The notes under the pieces: generated by a model | Database searches by the model: none | What the model saw: the letters and a program-made list of their open reading frames with translations, nothing else | What the model was told of the DNA's origin: nothing | Assembly (NCBI RefSeq): GCF_013393905.1 | Contig: NZ_CP040272.1 | Coordinates: forward strand, 930,001 to 994,000 | Reading direction: 5' to 3' | Source: Nostoc sp. C052 | Lineage (GTDB): Bacteria > Cyanobacteriota > Cyanobacteriia > Cyanobacteriales > Nostocaceae | Length of the DNA stretch: 64,000 nucleotides | Program-made: the position numbers and the translations under genes | Shown here: positions 1-9,325 of the stretch, piece by piece | How the letters are laid out: every line of letters starts with the position of its first letter | Position numbering within the stretch: position 1 is the first letter of the stretch

Positions 1-302
1 TGCTCAATTTCTTCCCATAGTTCTGGGGTAATGCGCTCATCGCAATCTACAATTAGTACCCATTCGTTGCGAAAAGGTAGATTATCTAAAGACCAATTTT
101 TCTTTTTGGGCCAGCGACCATTAAAGTTGAATTGCACGACATTTACACCGTGACTTTTAGCAATTTCAATACTGTTATCGGTACTTTGAGAATCTACTAC
201 AAATATTTCATCTGCTCTGCTAAGGCTAGCAAGGCACGCAGGCAAGTTTACTTGTTCGTTTTTTGCTGGAATTAATACTGAAACTGGTATTTTAGATGGC
301 AT
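1..302 (-). CDS. Family 2 glycosyltransferase, N-terminal part (cut by window edge)
   Basis: The reverse strand reads from an ATG at 302 to the window edge without a stop. The protein begins MPSKIPVSVLIPAKNEQ and continues through VDSQSTDNS and LIVDCDERI, the N-terminal nucleotide-sugar-binding pattern of GT-A fold family 2 glycosyltransferases (ILIPAKNE start, acidic DCDE motif for metal and nucleotide binding). An in-frame TAA lies about 10 codons upstream of the ATG, so the start is well bounded. It lies 24 bases downstream of another GT2 gene on the same strand, so the two probably form a polysaccharide or glycolipid biosynthesis operon. Acceptor and sugar cannot be told from about 100 residues. 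Confidence 0.85.
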   Translation of the reverse strand, partial: MPSKIPVSVLIPAKNEQVNLPACLASLSRADEIFVVDSQSTDNSIEIAKSHGVNVVQFNFNGRWPKKKNWSLDNLPFRNEWVLIVDCDERITPELWEEIE

Positions 303-325
303 AGGAGTATAAATTATGTTATTGG

Positions 326-1258
326 TTATTTCTTATTTGATGTAGATAAAAGACCCTGAATAGCAGCATTTAAGTAACCAATCTGACCGTAAGCATAAAC
401 AAGTTTGTCAAACCGTTCTGCTGGATCGGAGAAATATTGCAATGCTTTATACAAGCCGCGTACAAAGCGTTCGCTACCTCGCTGCAATTGAGCGAACCCA
501 GCTTTACCAGCGAGTTGTTCTCGATAGCATTCGCTGATACCTTGCCACCAACCTCGGTTTAAAAACCAGGAGCGCTGGAGGCGTTCTGGGGCTACATTGT
601 GAGCGACTAAGGCTTCGGGAAGATAAGCGACTTGCCAACCACGCTGTAGGGCAAATTCGGTCATTTGCAGTTCTTCATTAGATAATAGATTTTTCCCCAC
701 TCGACCGAGATGAGGATCAAAACCGCCAATTTCTTCCAAAAAACTGCGGCGGATAGAGTAATTTAAGCCTCTAGGTGTTGAGCCAGGTTGCTCAATGTAG
801 ATGTTGCTGTCACCTAAATCGTATGCACCTAAATTTGCAGCTAGCCCTGGAGATAGCCATCGTGGTTGTTGGATTCCTGGGGGCCAGATGAGAGTGACTT
901 TGCCTCCGGCGATCGCTAGTTTAGAATTATTGTAATAGGCAAAATATAAAACCTGTAGCCACCCCTGACTGGCTACAGCATCGTCATCCAAATAAGCAAG
1001 AATATCACCACTGGCTACTTTTGCACCCGTGTTACGGGCGACAGATAAACCAATGGTGGGTTCAAAAACATACTTTAGGCGGGGATTTTGGGCTCTTTGT
1101 TCTACAACCTCACGAGTGCGATCGCTAGATCCATTATCAACTACTACAATTTCAAAGTCAGTAGCAAAATCCTGTGCTAAAAGACTATCAATTGCAGCCC
1201 CTAAATAGGTATCTCGATTGTGAGTACAGATAATGGCAGAGATTTGGGTGTCTGGCAT
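326..1258 (-). CDS. Family 2 glycosyltransferase
   Basis: A 310-residue GT2 enzyme predicted to transfer a sugar from a nucleotide-sugar donor during exopolysaccharide synthesis. The N-terminus shows SAIICTHNRDTYL, then VVVDNGSSD and the metal-binding LAYLDDDAV (about residues 88-96). The middle part has GLNYSIRR and GRVGKNLLSNEE, where the paired acidic residues resemble the catalytic-base region of bacterial GT2 enzymes. There is no signal peptide and no clear membrane helix, so it is probably cytoplasmic or membrane-associated. It is followed after 24 bases by a second GT2 gene. The target polymer is unknown; extracellular polysaccharide is a reasonable guess for Nostoc. Confidence 0.88.
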   Translation of the reverse strand: MPDTQISAIICTHNRDTYLGAAIDSLLAQDFATDFEIVVVDNGSSDRTREVVEQRAQNPRLKYVFEPTIGLSVARNTGAKVASGDILAYLDDDAVASQGWLQVLYFAYYNNSKLAIAGGKVTLIWPPGIQQPRWLSPGLAANLGAYDLGDSNIYIEQPGSTPRGLNYSIRRSFLEEIGGFDPHLGRVGKNLLSNEELQMTEFALQRGWQVAYLPEALVAHNVAPERLQRSWFLNRGWWQGISECYREQLAGKAGFAQLQRGSERFVRGLYKALQYFSDPAERFDKLVYAYGQIGYLNAAIQGLLSTSNKK

Positions 1259-1392
1259 AGATTTAATTTTGGATTTGAGATTTGGGATTTTAGATTAAAA
1301 TCTTAAATCCAATGCACAACTGCTGAGAGCTAATCTAAACCAAAAGTTACTGACTCACCAACCGAGTTTCTTCGGAAATAATCTTTAAAACT

Positions 1393-2220
1393 TCACGTTT
1401 GTTGAATATGACTGTGTAAAACTACAAGAGTTTGAGCTAGTTGACTCAGGCGGGTTTCCAAGGATTGCTTGCGCCCTAACAGTTGACGTAACTTTTGGTA
1501 ACGAGCGATCGCCATGCTAACATTGGGAACCTGATCTGCTGGACATGGACGCGACCAAACTTTACCAGTATCGTCTACACCACAGAGGCGATAGCCAGTC
1601 ATAGATGATTGATAAGATACTTTCCCACCACTCGCGCAAATTTCTTCTACGTAGTTCATTAAGCGGTCAACTTCCGCATGGCGCAGTGTTGCAGTTCCTC
1701 CCGGTTCTGGTTCTTGGGGATTAGATTCTAACCAGCCATTGACAATTGGCCCTTCTAAGTAAATATCCTGAATTTGCTTCAAAATATTTTGTAATTCTAT
1801 TTGCCAACCAGCGACAGTCTCCTGAATTTCTTGCAATAGATTCATCGCCAATGCTGGATTAGCACCGTGACGATGGTTACTAAAGCTCGGAGTTTTCAAC
1901 TTTGGTAGGCTGGGTGTTCTGTTACCATTCTCTTCTGTTTGAAAGGTCTGCACAGATTCATGGTGAGGAAAGAAATTTTGATCAGTTGGATAATCACTCT
2001 CAGTATCTACACCCCAGTCAACAGTTTTTCCTTGTGATTTTACTTCTCCATGCTGAGAAGATTGAGTTGGTGTATTTTCTGTGGGTTCGTTGGCTCCGAC
2101 ACTGATTCTAAAGGAGAAAGGCCGTTTTGTTGACGAATCAACTGTTTCAGCGGCAGAGGCAGTACCGCGATTCCCTAAATCGTGTAGAGTTGCTTCAATG
2201 CGTTTTAAGCCTGCGTTCAT
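1393..2220 (-). CDS. Conserved cyanobacterial protein of unknown function
   Basis: 275 residues without a recognisable enzyme domain. The first ~110 residues are polar and low in hydrophobic content, probably disordered. The rest looks folded: a helical stretch (about 120-150), a central block with GPIVNGWLESNPQEPEPGG and RLMNYVEEICASGGKVSYQ, then a conserved-looking YRLCGVDDTGKVWSRPCP and a C-terminal helical tail. It is separated by about 215 bases from the divergent cobU gene and may share its promoter region. I do not recognise a function; the architecture resembles cyanobacteria-specific hypothetical proteins. Confidence 0.7.
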   Translation of the reverse strand: MNAGLKRIEATLHDLGNRGTASAAETVDSSTKRPFSFRISVGANEPTENTPTQSSQHGEVKSQGKTVDWGVDTESDYPTDQNFFPHHESVQTFQTEENGNRTPSLPKLKTPSFSNHRHGANPALAMNLLQEIQETVAGWQIELQNILKQIQDIYLEGPIVNGWLESNPQEPEPGGTATLRHAEVDRLMNYVEEICASGGKVSYQSSMTGYRLCGVDDTGKVWSRPCPADQVPNVSMAIARYQKLRQLLGRKQSLETRLSQLAQTLVVLHSHIQQT

Positions 2221-2435
2221 AAAAATATCCTAAAGTTTGCTGTCCCCAGTGGTATTGAATAATTAAAAATGGGGTTGTTGGGATTTTTGGCTTTTGCCAG
2301 TTGTAGCATCGATGATGCTGGTGCTAATTTTATCCCTTAAAAGTTATTTGAAACCAAAAATCTCACCGATTAAGTAAAAACTGTGGTGATAAATTGCAAC
2401 CGTAGATATATTGTTAAAATACTCAGTAAACAACT

Positions 2436-3011
2436 TTGGGTAAAATCATCTTAGTAACAGGGCCAGCACGATCTGGCAAAAGTGAATGGGCGGAAACTCT
2501 GGCCATACAGTCAGGAAAAGCTGTTGTTTACGTAGCAACAGCCACCGATAACCCAGATGACCAAGAATGGCATCAACGCATTTTAGAACATCAAAAACGT
2601 CGTCCCCAAGACTGGGTAACTTTATCTGTACCTGTGGAACTGTCTGCAACTCTCGCCGATGCCAAACCCTATACCTGTCTTTTAGTTGATTCTTTAGGAA
2701 CTTGGGTTGCTAATCTCCTAGAACAGGACGAATCTAGCTGGGAAAACATTCTTGCAGAGTTATTAGAGACGGTGGATCTGGTTGCTGCTGATATGCTATT
2801 TGTAGCAGAAGAGGTGGGTTGGGGTGTGATCCCAGCTTATCCCCTTGGGAGAAAGTTCCGCGATCGCCTTGGTTCTTTAGTCCGCCAGCTAAGTACACTC
2901 AGCGAAACTGTTTATTTAGTGACTGGTGGTTATGTTCTCAATCTCAGCATCCTTGGTTCGCCGTTGCCAAACAGAGAAGATGCTGGAACATTCAGAAGTC
3001 AAGATTCTTAA
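2436..3011 (+). CDS. cobU: Adenosylcobinamide kinase / cobinamide-phosphate guanylyltransferase
   Basis: A 191-residue protein of the CobU/CobP family, which phosphorylates adenosylcobinamide and then adds GMP, a late step of cobalamin nucleotide-loop assembly. The P-loop VTGPARSGKSEWAE is at residues 7-20, followed by VVYVATATDNPDDQEW. HQRILEHQKRRPQDW contains the histidine region that is guanylylated in the family, and LLVDSLGTWVANLL is the Walker B-like strand. Translation starts at a TTG; no ATG exists before the P-loop, and length fits the family (about 180). A C-terminal LVTGGYVLNL replaces the usual hydrophobic ending. The next gene follows after 45 bases, so a small operon is possible. 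Confidence 0.9.
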   Translation: MGKIILVTGPARSGKSEWAETLAIQSGKAVVYVATATDNPDDQEWHQRILEHQKRRPQDWVTLSVPVELSATLADAKPYTCLLVDSLGTWVANLLEQDESSWENILAELLETVDLVAADMLFVAEEVGWGVIPAYPLGRKFRDRLGSLVRQLSTLSETVYLVTGGYVLNLSILGSPLPNREDAGTFRSQDS

Positions 3012-3056
3012 CCCTTGATTCAAATTAATCCAAAATCTAAAATCTAAAATTATCTT

Positions 3057-3476
3057 ATGGCAACCAAACAAGAAGTTAGAGAATATCTTGCCTACTGGTT
3101 TCAGTTGGGTAAGAAAGTGATTACGGGCAACGGGGAGGCAAGCATTTTGCCGCTATCGGTGCTAAATGGCGATCGCTATAGTGAAGAATTTGAAGAGTGC
3201 TGGCAAAAAATTATCTCACCAGAATCCGGTGACTATTACCTAGAAGGTACTCATGAAACCATTGCTGAACTGCTGACACCAGCATGGGATATGCTGCCTT
3301 GTGGCCGTTGCAGTATGCCAGTAGCCGCGCGAAACGTCGGTATGCCGGCGTTGTTATGTCCCTGCAATGATTTACCTAACTGGCCGAATACCGAATTGCC
3401 AGCACCGCGAGAGCCAATTAAGACTCAAGACCAACTCAAAAAAATTCGCGATCGGCTCATAGATAATATTACATAA
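3057..3476 (+). CDS. Conserved cyanobacterial protein with CxxC and CPC cysteines
   Basis: 139 residues. The N-terminal half (QEVREYLAYWFQLGKKV, then SEEFEECWQKI) is amphipathic. The C-terminal half has a cysteine pair CGRC near residue 82 and LLCPCNDLPNWPNTELP about 20 residues later, an arrangement that could bind zinc or an Fe-S centre. The tail KTQDQLKKIRDRL is helical. No signal peptide or membrane helix. It lies 45 bases downstream of cobU on the same strand. I do not recognise an assigned function; metal binding is an inference from the cysteine spacing only. Confidence 0.72.
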   Translation: MATKQEVREYLAYWFQLGKKVITGNGEASILPLSVLNGDRYSEEFEECWQKIISPESGDYYLEGTHETIAELLTPAWDMLPCGRCSMPVAARNVGMPALLCPCNDLPNWPNTELPAPREPIKTQDQLKKIRDRLIDNIT

Positions 3477-3632
3477 GCAGCAAAGAACCAGTTTGTAAAT
3501 CTAACAACTCTTTTTTAATTATTTGATTATTTTTATTTCCTCTGTAGTGCCCTTGAGTTCCACTACAGAATTTTTGTTTGTCTGTCTGCACTTACTAACT
3601 AGGGAAAAAATAACTATTGGTTATTAACTATG

Positions 3633-3708
3633 CCCAATCCCCAGTACCCAATCCCTAATCCCCAATCCCTAATCCCCAATCCCTAATCCCCAATACCCAA
3701 TCCCCAAA
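3633..3708 (+). repeat. STRR heptanucleotide repeat block
   Basis: About eleven imperfect 7-bp units alternating CCCCAAT and CCCTAAT between two genes. This matches the short tandemly repeated repetitive (STRR) sequences known from heterocystous cyanobacteria. Related blocks occur at 37914-38030 and 39646-39765. Confidence 0.85.
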
Positions 3709-3789
3709 ATCCTAAGTATTTTACTCATTAACCGTGCCACTATAGAAAATAGAGCTGCAAATTGAGCAATAGGAAGACTAAAGAACACT

Positions 3790-4749
3790 GTGCAGATAAC
3801 ATTCTTAGGGACGAGTTCCGGTGTACCCACGCGATCGCGCAACGTTTCCAGCGTCGCCCTGAGATTACCCCAAAGGGCAGAACTGTGGTTATTCGACTGT
3901 GGCGAAGGTACTCAGCATCAAATTATGCGGAGTGAACTGAAAATCAGTCAACTCTCCCGAATTTTTATCACCCACATGCACGGCGACCACATCTTTGGCT
4001 TGATGGGACTTCTTGCTACTTGCGGCTTGGCTGGCAATGTGGAACGAATTGATATCTATGGGCCATCTGGATTAAATGATTACATTCAATCCGCCTCACG
4101 CTACTCCTATACACACTTTTCTTACCCGATCAAAGTTCATGCCATCCGTCCAGGGGTAATTTATGAAGATGATGACTTTACCGTTAGCTGTGGTAATTTA
4201 CATCACCGTATTACAGCTTTTGGCTACCGCGTAGCCGAAAAAGACCGCACAGGACGCTTTGATGTGGAAAAAGCCAAGGAATTGCAAATTCCTCCTGGTC
4301 GGATTTATGGTCAACTCAAGCGCGGTGAAACTGTTACCCTTGCTGACGGACGGGTAATTGATGGCGCTCAATTGTGCGGCCCTACAGAAATTGGTCGAAA
4401 GATTGCCTATTGTACAGACACAATTTATTGTGATGGTGCAGTCCAATTAGCTCATGATGCTGATGTATTAATTCACGAAGCAACCTTTGCTCATCAAGAT
4501 GCAGACATGGCTTTTCAACGATTGCACTCCACAACCACAATGGCAGCACAAACAGCTTTAGCTGCTGGGGCACATCGGCTGATTATGAGTCATTTTAGTC
4601 CCCGCTATGCTCCCGGAAATACCTTGGAGTTGAAGGATCTCCTCAAGGAAGCCCGTGCTATTTTTCCCCGTACTGACATGGCTTACGATTTTATGATTCA
4701 TGAAGTACCCAGACGACGGGAAGTAGAGTTAACTAAGGTAGGCGTTTAA
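3790..4749 (+). CDS. rnz: Ribonuclease Z
   Basis: 319-residue metallo-beta-lactamase-fold endonuclease that removes the 3' trailer of tRNA precursors. The zinc motif THMHGDH is at about residues 62-68, preceded by TFLGTSSGVPTRSRN and LWLFDCGEGTQHQ, all typical of ElaC/Trz short-form enzymes. Later ligands are visible as YCTDT, LIHEATF and the C-terminal SHFSPRY. Length matches the family (about 310). Translation starts at GTG 3790, with AGGA about 11 bases upstream. Cyanobacterial tRNA genes usually lack an encoded CCA, so the enzyme is expected to be essential. Confidence 0.95.
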   Translation: MQITFLGTSSGVPTRSRNVSSVALRLPQRAELWLFDCGEGTQHQIMRSELKISQLSRIFITHMHGDHIFGLMGLLATCGLAGNVERIDIYGPSGLNDYIQSASRYSYTHFSYPIKVHAIRPGVIYEDDDFTVSCGNLHHRITAFGYRVAEKDRTGRFDVEKAKELQIPPGRIYGQLKRGETVTLADGRVIDGAQLCGPTEIGRKIAYCTDTIYCDGAVQLAHDADVLIHEATFAHQDADMAFQRLHSTTTMAAQTALAAGAHRLIMSHFSPRYAPGNTLELKDLLKEARAIFPRTDMAYDFMIHEVPRRREVELTKVGV

Positions 4750-5137
4750 ATTTTAGATTTTGGATTTTCGATTGAACTTTTTTAATCTAAAATCTAGAAT
4801 TAACCAGGCATTGTCTTGGAGTTTAGTAGCCAAACTCATAACGTCTAGCAAATAGACAGCAGTTTAGTTTTACTAAAATAAGTCAACTAGTTAACCAACA
4901 ATTTAGGTTAACTAAGTGTATCAATCATATACAAGTACTATGGTTGAAATATTTCTCTTAATGTGTTTTTTAAATTACAAGTTATCAAAATAACTTTAAT
5001 ATATAGTAATGTTGTAAATTAGATAATTTTCTACTTAAATACTTAGGAAAAATAATTAATTTTTCGTCAAGATTTTTTCTTCCTTAAATAAAATATTTAT
5101 TAAAATTTTATTCTTCCAACACTGATTAAGAGTTTAT
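4750..5137. other. AT-rich intergenic region upstream of the tyrosine autokinase gene
   Basis: Directly after rnz lies an inverted pair built on TTAGATTTT and AAAATCTA (about 4749-4795) with a T-tract in the loop, possibly a terminator. The rest is strongly AT-rich, has no convincing reading frame, and probably holds the promoter and long leader of the downstream gene. Confidence 0.5.
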
Positions 5138-5284
5138 ATGCGTGAATTGATGAACATGAAAGCCCCAATTGGCATAAGATTGTGCCAAGTGAGCTTGTCA
5201 TCGTTGGAAGAAGAATTTAAGTATGCTATTGCAGCTATTAGGTGTAAAAAATCATTTCATATTTCTCATAAATCTTCCAAATAA
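5138..5284 (+). CDS. Possible 48-residue small protein or leader ORF
   Basis: An ATG-initiated frame of 48 codons ends 32 bases before the autokinase start. The peptide begins MRELMNMKAPIGIRL and ends KSFHISHKSSK. The ribosome binding site is weak (AAGAG about 5 bases upstream) and no homologue is recognised. It may be a translated leader of the next gene or chance. Confidence 0.25.
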   Translation: MRELMNMKAPIGIRLCQVSLSSLEEEFKYAIAAIRCKKSFHISHKSSK

Positions 5285-5316
5285 ATATATTGTTTCGATA
5301 TTAGAGGAGTTTGATA

Positions 5317-7530
5317 GTGGCTAAGACTAGTCTGAATCCAGAGCAACAGGTTACTACTTCAGCACAAGGCGCATTTGACATCAGACAACTATCTACTATT
5401 TTGCTTCGCCGACGCTTTCTGATCTTGGGCGTTTCCTGTGTAGTTATGTCAGCTGCTAGTCTTTTGGCTATCATTACCAAACCGACTTACCAGAGCAATA
5501 TGCAGATATTGGTGAATTCCAATTTATCTGAAGGGGCACAGGCAAATAATATCCCGGCAGAGGAAAATACTCAGGTTACTGATTCCAATTTTCCAGTTGT
5601 TGATTCCAGTACTCAGATGAAACTCATGCTGAGTTCTAAGTTACTTCAGAAAGCCGTCGATTTAATTCATTCTGATTATCCTAAGATTACCTTACAAGAT
5701 ATAAATGGTCAAAAAGAACAGAACAAAAAATCACCTCTAGAAGTAACTCCAGAAGAGGGAGGTATAGCAGCGAATAAAGTTTTTCATCAAGTATTTAAAG
5801 TTTCTTTCAATGATGATGATCCAGTCAAAGCACAAAGGGTACTTCAAGCTCTGCAAAAAGTCTATCAAGACTATAACAAACAACAACAAAAAGAACGCCT
5901 CAATCAGGGATTAGCTTTTGTAAATGCTCGCCTGCCTGAGATAAAAAAAGAGGTGAGTAAAGCTGATAAAAATTTAGAACAGTTTCGTAAGAAACATCAA
6001 TTACTTGATCCTGAAATCCAAAGTAAAATACTGCTAGAGTCTCTAGCTGATATTCAACAACAGCTACAAACCACTCGTGCCAACCTTCAAGATGTAAATG
6101 CTCGCTACGATAATTTAGAGCAACAAATAGCATCTTCATCCCAGCAAAATACACTAATTTCTTCTCGTTTAAATCAGTCAAGCCGTTACCAAACACTATT
6201 GAGTGAAATTCAAAAGACTGAATTAACTTTAGCTAAAGAGAGGCTCCGCTATACAGACGATTATCCATCGGTACAAAAACTAAAGCAGCAACGGCAAAGT
6301 CAACTCTCGCTATTACGAGAAGAAGTCAAAGCTATTACTACTAGCACTAAGGGAGAACCTTTCTTAAAAGGGCAAATTTTGGGGGTTGATCCAAGGCTAG
6401 TAGATGAGTTTATGCTGGTACAGACAACTGTTTTAGGGCTAACTGCCAACGAAAAGAATTTGGCTGAGTCAGAACAGCGACTTCGATCTGAGCTAAATAA
6501 ATATCCAAGCATAATAGCAGAGTATAACCGTCTGCTACCAAAGGTACAAAGTAGTCATAAAACCCTTGAACAACTGCTGCAAGCACAACAGTCTTTGGGA
6601 CTTAAAATTGCTCAGGAAGGATATAACTGGCAAGTTTTAACAGAACCTTCTCCTGGTACTTATATGGGGAGCGGCAGATTATTTCTTTTGGCTGGGGGAG
6701 CAGTAATTGGGCCGATTTTAGGTATTTTAGTAGCCCTAATTTTGGAAAAGTTTAATGACGCCATTTATTGTGTGGGAGATTTAAAGAAACTGACGAATCT
6801 ACGTGTATTGGGGTCAGTACCAAAGCTACCGTCCTATGGTGTCAAAAAGCGGCGGCTGGGACTATCTTGGAATGGGCGGCGAAGTTCAGAGTCTTCTGCA
6901 ATAGAAGCTACTACTAAATTGCCTGTCCATGAAACCCTGGACATGATCTACCAAAATATTCAAATATTAAAATATCCCTTACCTTTCAAGTCGCTAATGT
7001 TTACTTCAGCACTACCAGGTGAAGGGAAGACAACCTTAGTCTTAGGGCTTGTGGCTAGCGCTATACGGATGCATCGACGGGTATTAGTTATTGATGCTAA
7101 TTTGCAGAATCCTAGCCTGCACAAAATCCTGGAAATATCTAATGACTGGGGATTATCTCTGTTATTAGTTGATGAAACAACTACTGATTTTCAAGATTAT
7201 ATCCAGCCCATTCACCCCTCCATTGATATTTTGACTGCTGGTCCGGAACCGGAAGACACGGTGAAGTTGCTCAGTTCTCAACGGATGAAAGAACTAATAG
7301 AGTTATTTGAGCAAAATTATGACTTAGTACTGATAGATGCTCCACCTATTTTAGGGACGGTTGATGCCAGAATTGTGGCATCTTTTTGCAATGGGATTGT
7401 CATGGTAGAGCGCATGGGGAAAGTGACTCGAACTGAACTGACTCAAGCAACAGAAATTTTGAGTAAGTTGAATTTAATTGGAATTATTGCTAATGAAGTA
7501 AGCAATTCTCAAAAGGTATTGGCATCGTAG
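5317..7530 (+). CDS. Wzc/CapB-like polysaccharide co-polymerase with tyrosine autokinase domain
   Basis: 737 residues combining a Wzz chain-length domain with a bacterial tyrosine-kinase ATPase. Residues ~33-56 form the first membrane helix, followed by a long periplasmic coiled coil (about 150-420) and a second helix (LFLLAGGAVIGPILGILVAL, about 450). The cytoplasmic domain has Walker A (SALPGEGKTT, ~566), Walker A' (VLVIDANLQNPS, ~590) and Walker B (LVLIDAPP, ~671). The C-terminus lacks the usual tyrosine cluster (ends SNSQKVLAS), so autophosphorylation may differ. The start is set at GTG 5317 because AGAGGAG (5303-5309) sits 7 bases upstream; a TTG six bases earlier would be too close. It probably controls exopolysaccharide export and length. 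Confidence 0.9.
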   Translation: MAKTSLNPEQQVTTSAQGAFDIRQLSTILLRRRFLILGVSCVVMSAASLLAIITKPTYQSNMQILVNSNLSEGAQANNIPAEENTQVTDSNFPVVDSSTQMKLMLSSKLLQKAVDLIHSDYPKITLQDINGQKEQNKKSPLEVTPEEGGIAANKVFHQVFKVSFNDDDPVKAQRVLQALQKVYQDYNKQQQKERLNQGLAFVNARLPEIKKEVSKADKNLEQFRKKHQLLDPEIQSKILLESLADIQQQLQTTRANLQDVNARYDNLEQQIASSSQQNTLISSRLNQSSRYQTLLSEIQKTELTLAKERLRYTDDYPSVQKLKQQRQSQLSLLREEVKAITTSTKGEPFLKGQILGVDPRLVDEFMLVQTTVLGLTANEKNLAESEQRLRSELNKYPSIIAEYNRLLPKVQSSHKTLEQLLQAQQSLGLKIAQEGYNWQVLTEPSPGTYMGSGRLFLLAGGAVIGPILGILVALILEKFNDAIYCVGDLKKLTNLRVLGSVPKLPSYGVKKRRLGLSWNGRRSSESSAIEATTKLPVHETLDMIYQNIQILKYPLPFKSLMFTSALPGEGKTTLVLGLVASAIRMHRRVLVIDANLQNPSLHKILEISNDWGLSLLLVDETTTDFQDYIQPIHPSIDILTAGPEPEDTVKLLSSQRMKELIELFEQNYDLVLIDAPPILGTVDARIVASFCNGIVMVERMGKVTRTELTQATEILSKLNLIGIIANEVSNSQKVLAS

Positions 7531-7857
7531 ACTGGTAGGGGCAGTGGGCATTGGGCATTGGAAAGAGGTAGAGAAGAACTATTCTTTTCCCAATACTTGT
7601 TGGTTAAGGGGAAAAGGGGAAGGGGAAAGGGAAAAGAAAAAACCTTTAACCTTTTCCCCAAACCCAATTCCGAGTTAAAAATGCTTAACCGAGCAGTATT
7701 GATTCTTTTCCTGCCTTTCTCACCTGATTTCTACCTTATAGCTAAAGCAAAATGCATAATTAGTAGGAGGTGGCAACTTCCGGCGTTGGAAAAGTGTCCC
7801 ATCTTAAAGTGGTAGACACCATAATCCAGAGCGTTAATTAGATACTAGTGTGATTAG
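7531..7857. repeat. Intergenic purine-rich STRR hairpin
   Basis: Within this gap, 7598-7663 has G/A runs (GGGGAAAAGGGGAAGGGG) followed by AACCTTTAACCTTTTCCCC, giving a long imperfect hairpin. The same block, with its flanks (TTGTTGGTTAA before, CAGTATTG after), recurs at about 52538-52660, so it is a dispersed element. No gene is supported here. Confidence 0.7.
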
Positions 7858-9012
7858 ATGATCGGTATGAAATTCCAACTTTACTTAGGCTCTTTATTTT
7901 CCCAGATTAAAGTACGTCATTGGTGGGTAAGTATCCTTTTGTGGATAGTTTTGGTTGCCCCAGCCCAAGCGTCTGTAATCCTGCGCGTGGCAATTGAAAG
8001 GGGCGTTAATCAGGTAAAAGTGGGCAGTTCCACTACTGGGATCGTCAAGGATAGTACTGGGCGGACTCTGGGACAGTTGCCAGCGATGAGTGCATATTAT
8101 GCCCAAGCCGTTCCTGGCGGAGTGGCTTTAGATAAGTGGCAGTCTGGTTTATTTTGGATTGAGCCAACTGGTAAAGGATTTGTTTATATTGGCGATCGCT
8201 GGTATCGAGGCAGAACTCTAGTTGTCCCCACAGAAAAAGGCTTAACGGCTGTTAATTGGGTTGATGACCAAGAATATCTCTACAGCGTTCTCGGTGGCGA
8301 AATGGATGCTAGCTGGCCGCAAGAAGCGCTGAAAGCCCAGGCGATCGCAGCCCGTACCTATGCCCTCTACGAACGAGAAAAACAACGGAATAATCCCGTT
8401 TACGATTTAGGCAATACTCCCGATCGCTGGCAAATTTATAAAGGTGTCATCAGTGAATCTCCTGCTACTTACGCCGCAGTAGATTCCACACTAGGGCAGG
8501 TACTAACTTACAAAAACCGGATTATTCTCTCAGTCTTCCACGCTTGTTCTGGGGGACACACCGAAAACGTGGAAGATGTTTGGGGAAGTAAAGAACCTTA
8601 TCTACGTGCTGTTCAAGACTACGATCAAAATATCCGCGAGTGTAATTGGGTGAAAACCTTCTCACCCAGTGAAATTAGCGCTAAATTTCCTGAGGTGGGC
8701 AGTGTGACAGCCATGATTCCAGAGACATACTCACCTTTCCGCAGTGTTAAAGTTTTAAAAATTGTTGGCAATAAGGGCACAAAATTTCTACAGGGCGAGC
8801 AAGTCAGAACAGCCCTCAAGTTAAAAAGTACCCGCTTTACTGTCACCAAGGGAGGTGATGGTAATTTTGTACTACAAGGGCTTGGCTACGGTCATGCTTT
8901 AGGTATGAGTCAATGGGGAGCGTACAATCTGGCTCGGCAAGGAGTGAACCACCTGCAAATTTTAGGACATTATTATCAAGGTGTAGCCCTAACGCCAATT
9001 CAGGCGAAATAA
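7858..9012 (+). CDS. SpoIID/LytB-domain protein, exported
   Basis: 384 residues with an N-terminal export signal: basic KFQLY..., a hydrophobic stretch WVSILLWIVLVAPAQAS (about 25-40) ending in an Ala-x-Ala-like cleavage site. A SpoIID domain follows. LGGEMDASWPQEALKAQAIA, ARTYALYE, SACSGGHTENVEDVWG-like HACSGGHTE and the C-terminal GYGHALGMSQWGAYNLA are the family hallmarks, the last containing the catalytic region of peptidoglycan lytic transglycosylases of the SpoIID type. In cyanobacteria this family is thought to remodel cell-wall glycan, but direct evidence is sparse. ATG 7858 and ATG 7867 are both possible starts. A strong terminator lies about 95 bases downstream. Confidence 0.9.
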   Translation: MIGMKFQLYLGSLFSQIKVRHWWVSILLWIVLVAPAQASVILRVAIERGVNQVKVGSSTTGIVKDSTGRTLGQLPAMSAYYAQAVPGGVALDKWQSGLFWIEPTGKGFVYIGDRWYRGRTLVVPTEKGLTAVNWVDDQEYLYSVLGGEMDASWPQEALKAQAIAARTYALYEREKQRNNPVYDLGNTPDRWQIYKGVISESPATYAAVDSTLGQVLTYKNRIILSVFHACSGGHTENVEDVWGSKEPYLRAVQDYDQNIRECNWVKTFSPSEISAKFPEVGSVTAMIPETYSPFRSVKVLKIVGNKGTKFLQGEQVRTALKLKSTRFTVTKGGDGNFVLQGLGYGHALGMSQWGAYNLARQGVNHLQILGHYYQGVALTPIQAK

Positions 9013-9107
9013 GTCCCCTGTTGTATTTAATTCAAAAGTCAAAATTGATAAATTTAGCCGTTTTAATATGGCTAAAAATGTTGGTCAACAAGGCTAGTTC
9101 TAGACTC

Positions 9108-9145
9108 ATATCCCCAACTTCTCAAATAAGTCGGGGATATTTTTT
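9108..9145 (+). terminator. Rho-independent terminator after the SpoIID-like gene
   Basis: A 13-bp stem with one mismatch (ATATCCCCAACTT, 9108-9120, against AAGTCGGGGATAT, 9128-9140), a 7-base loop, and six T (9140-9145). Nothing else is recognised in the 9013-9325 gap. Confidence 0.85.
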
Positions 9146-9325
9146 GCGATTAATTTAACTATATTTTTCCGAATATCAGCTAAATCATCACTTTGAGTTG
9201 TTTCCTCTAAGACGACTGTAAATTGATGCGTGAGGAATTCTTCTATCTATTTTTTGGTACTTAAAATGAAGAATCTATCTTGGTTATAATCTAAGCTAGA
9301 AGGAAGCAAACGAGGTCAGGTAATA

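Noticed and set aside
3633..3708. Possible CRISPR array
   Set aside because: Units are 7 bp with no spacers; this is an STRR. No CRISPR array was found in the window. The 102-bp TPR/HEAT units and the 21-bp array also lack unique spacers.
7558..7815. An 85-codon plus-strand frame after the tyrosine kinase gene
   Set aside because: It runs through a purine-rich STRR hairpin, giving Gly/Lys/Arg-rich sequence without a family; the region is intergenic repeat.
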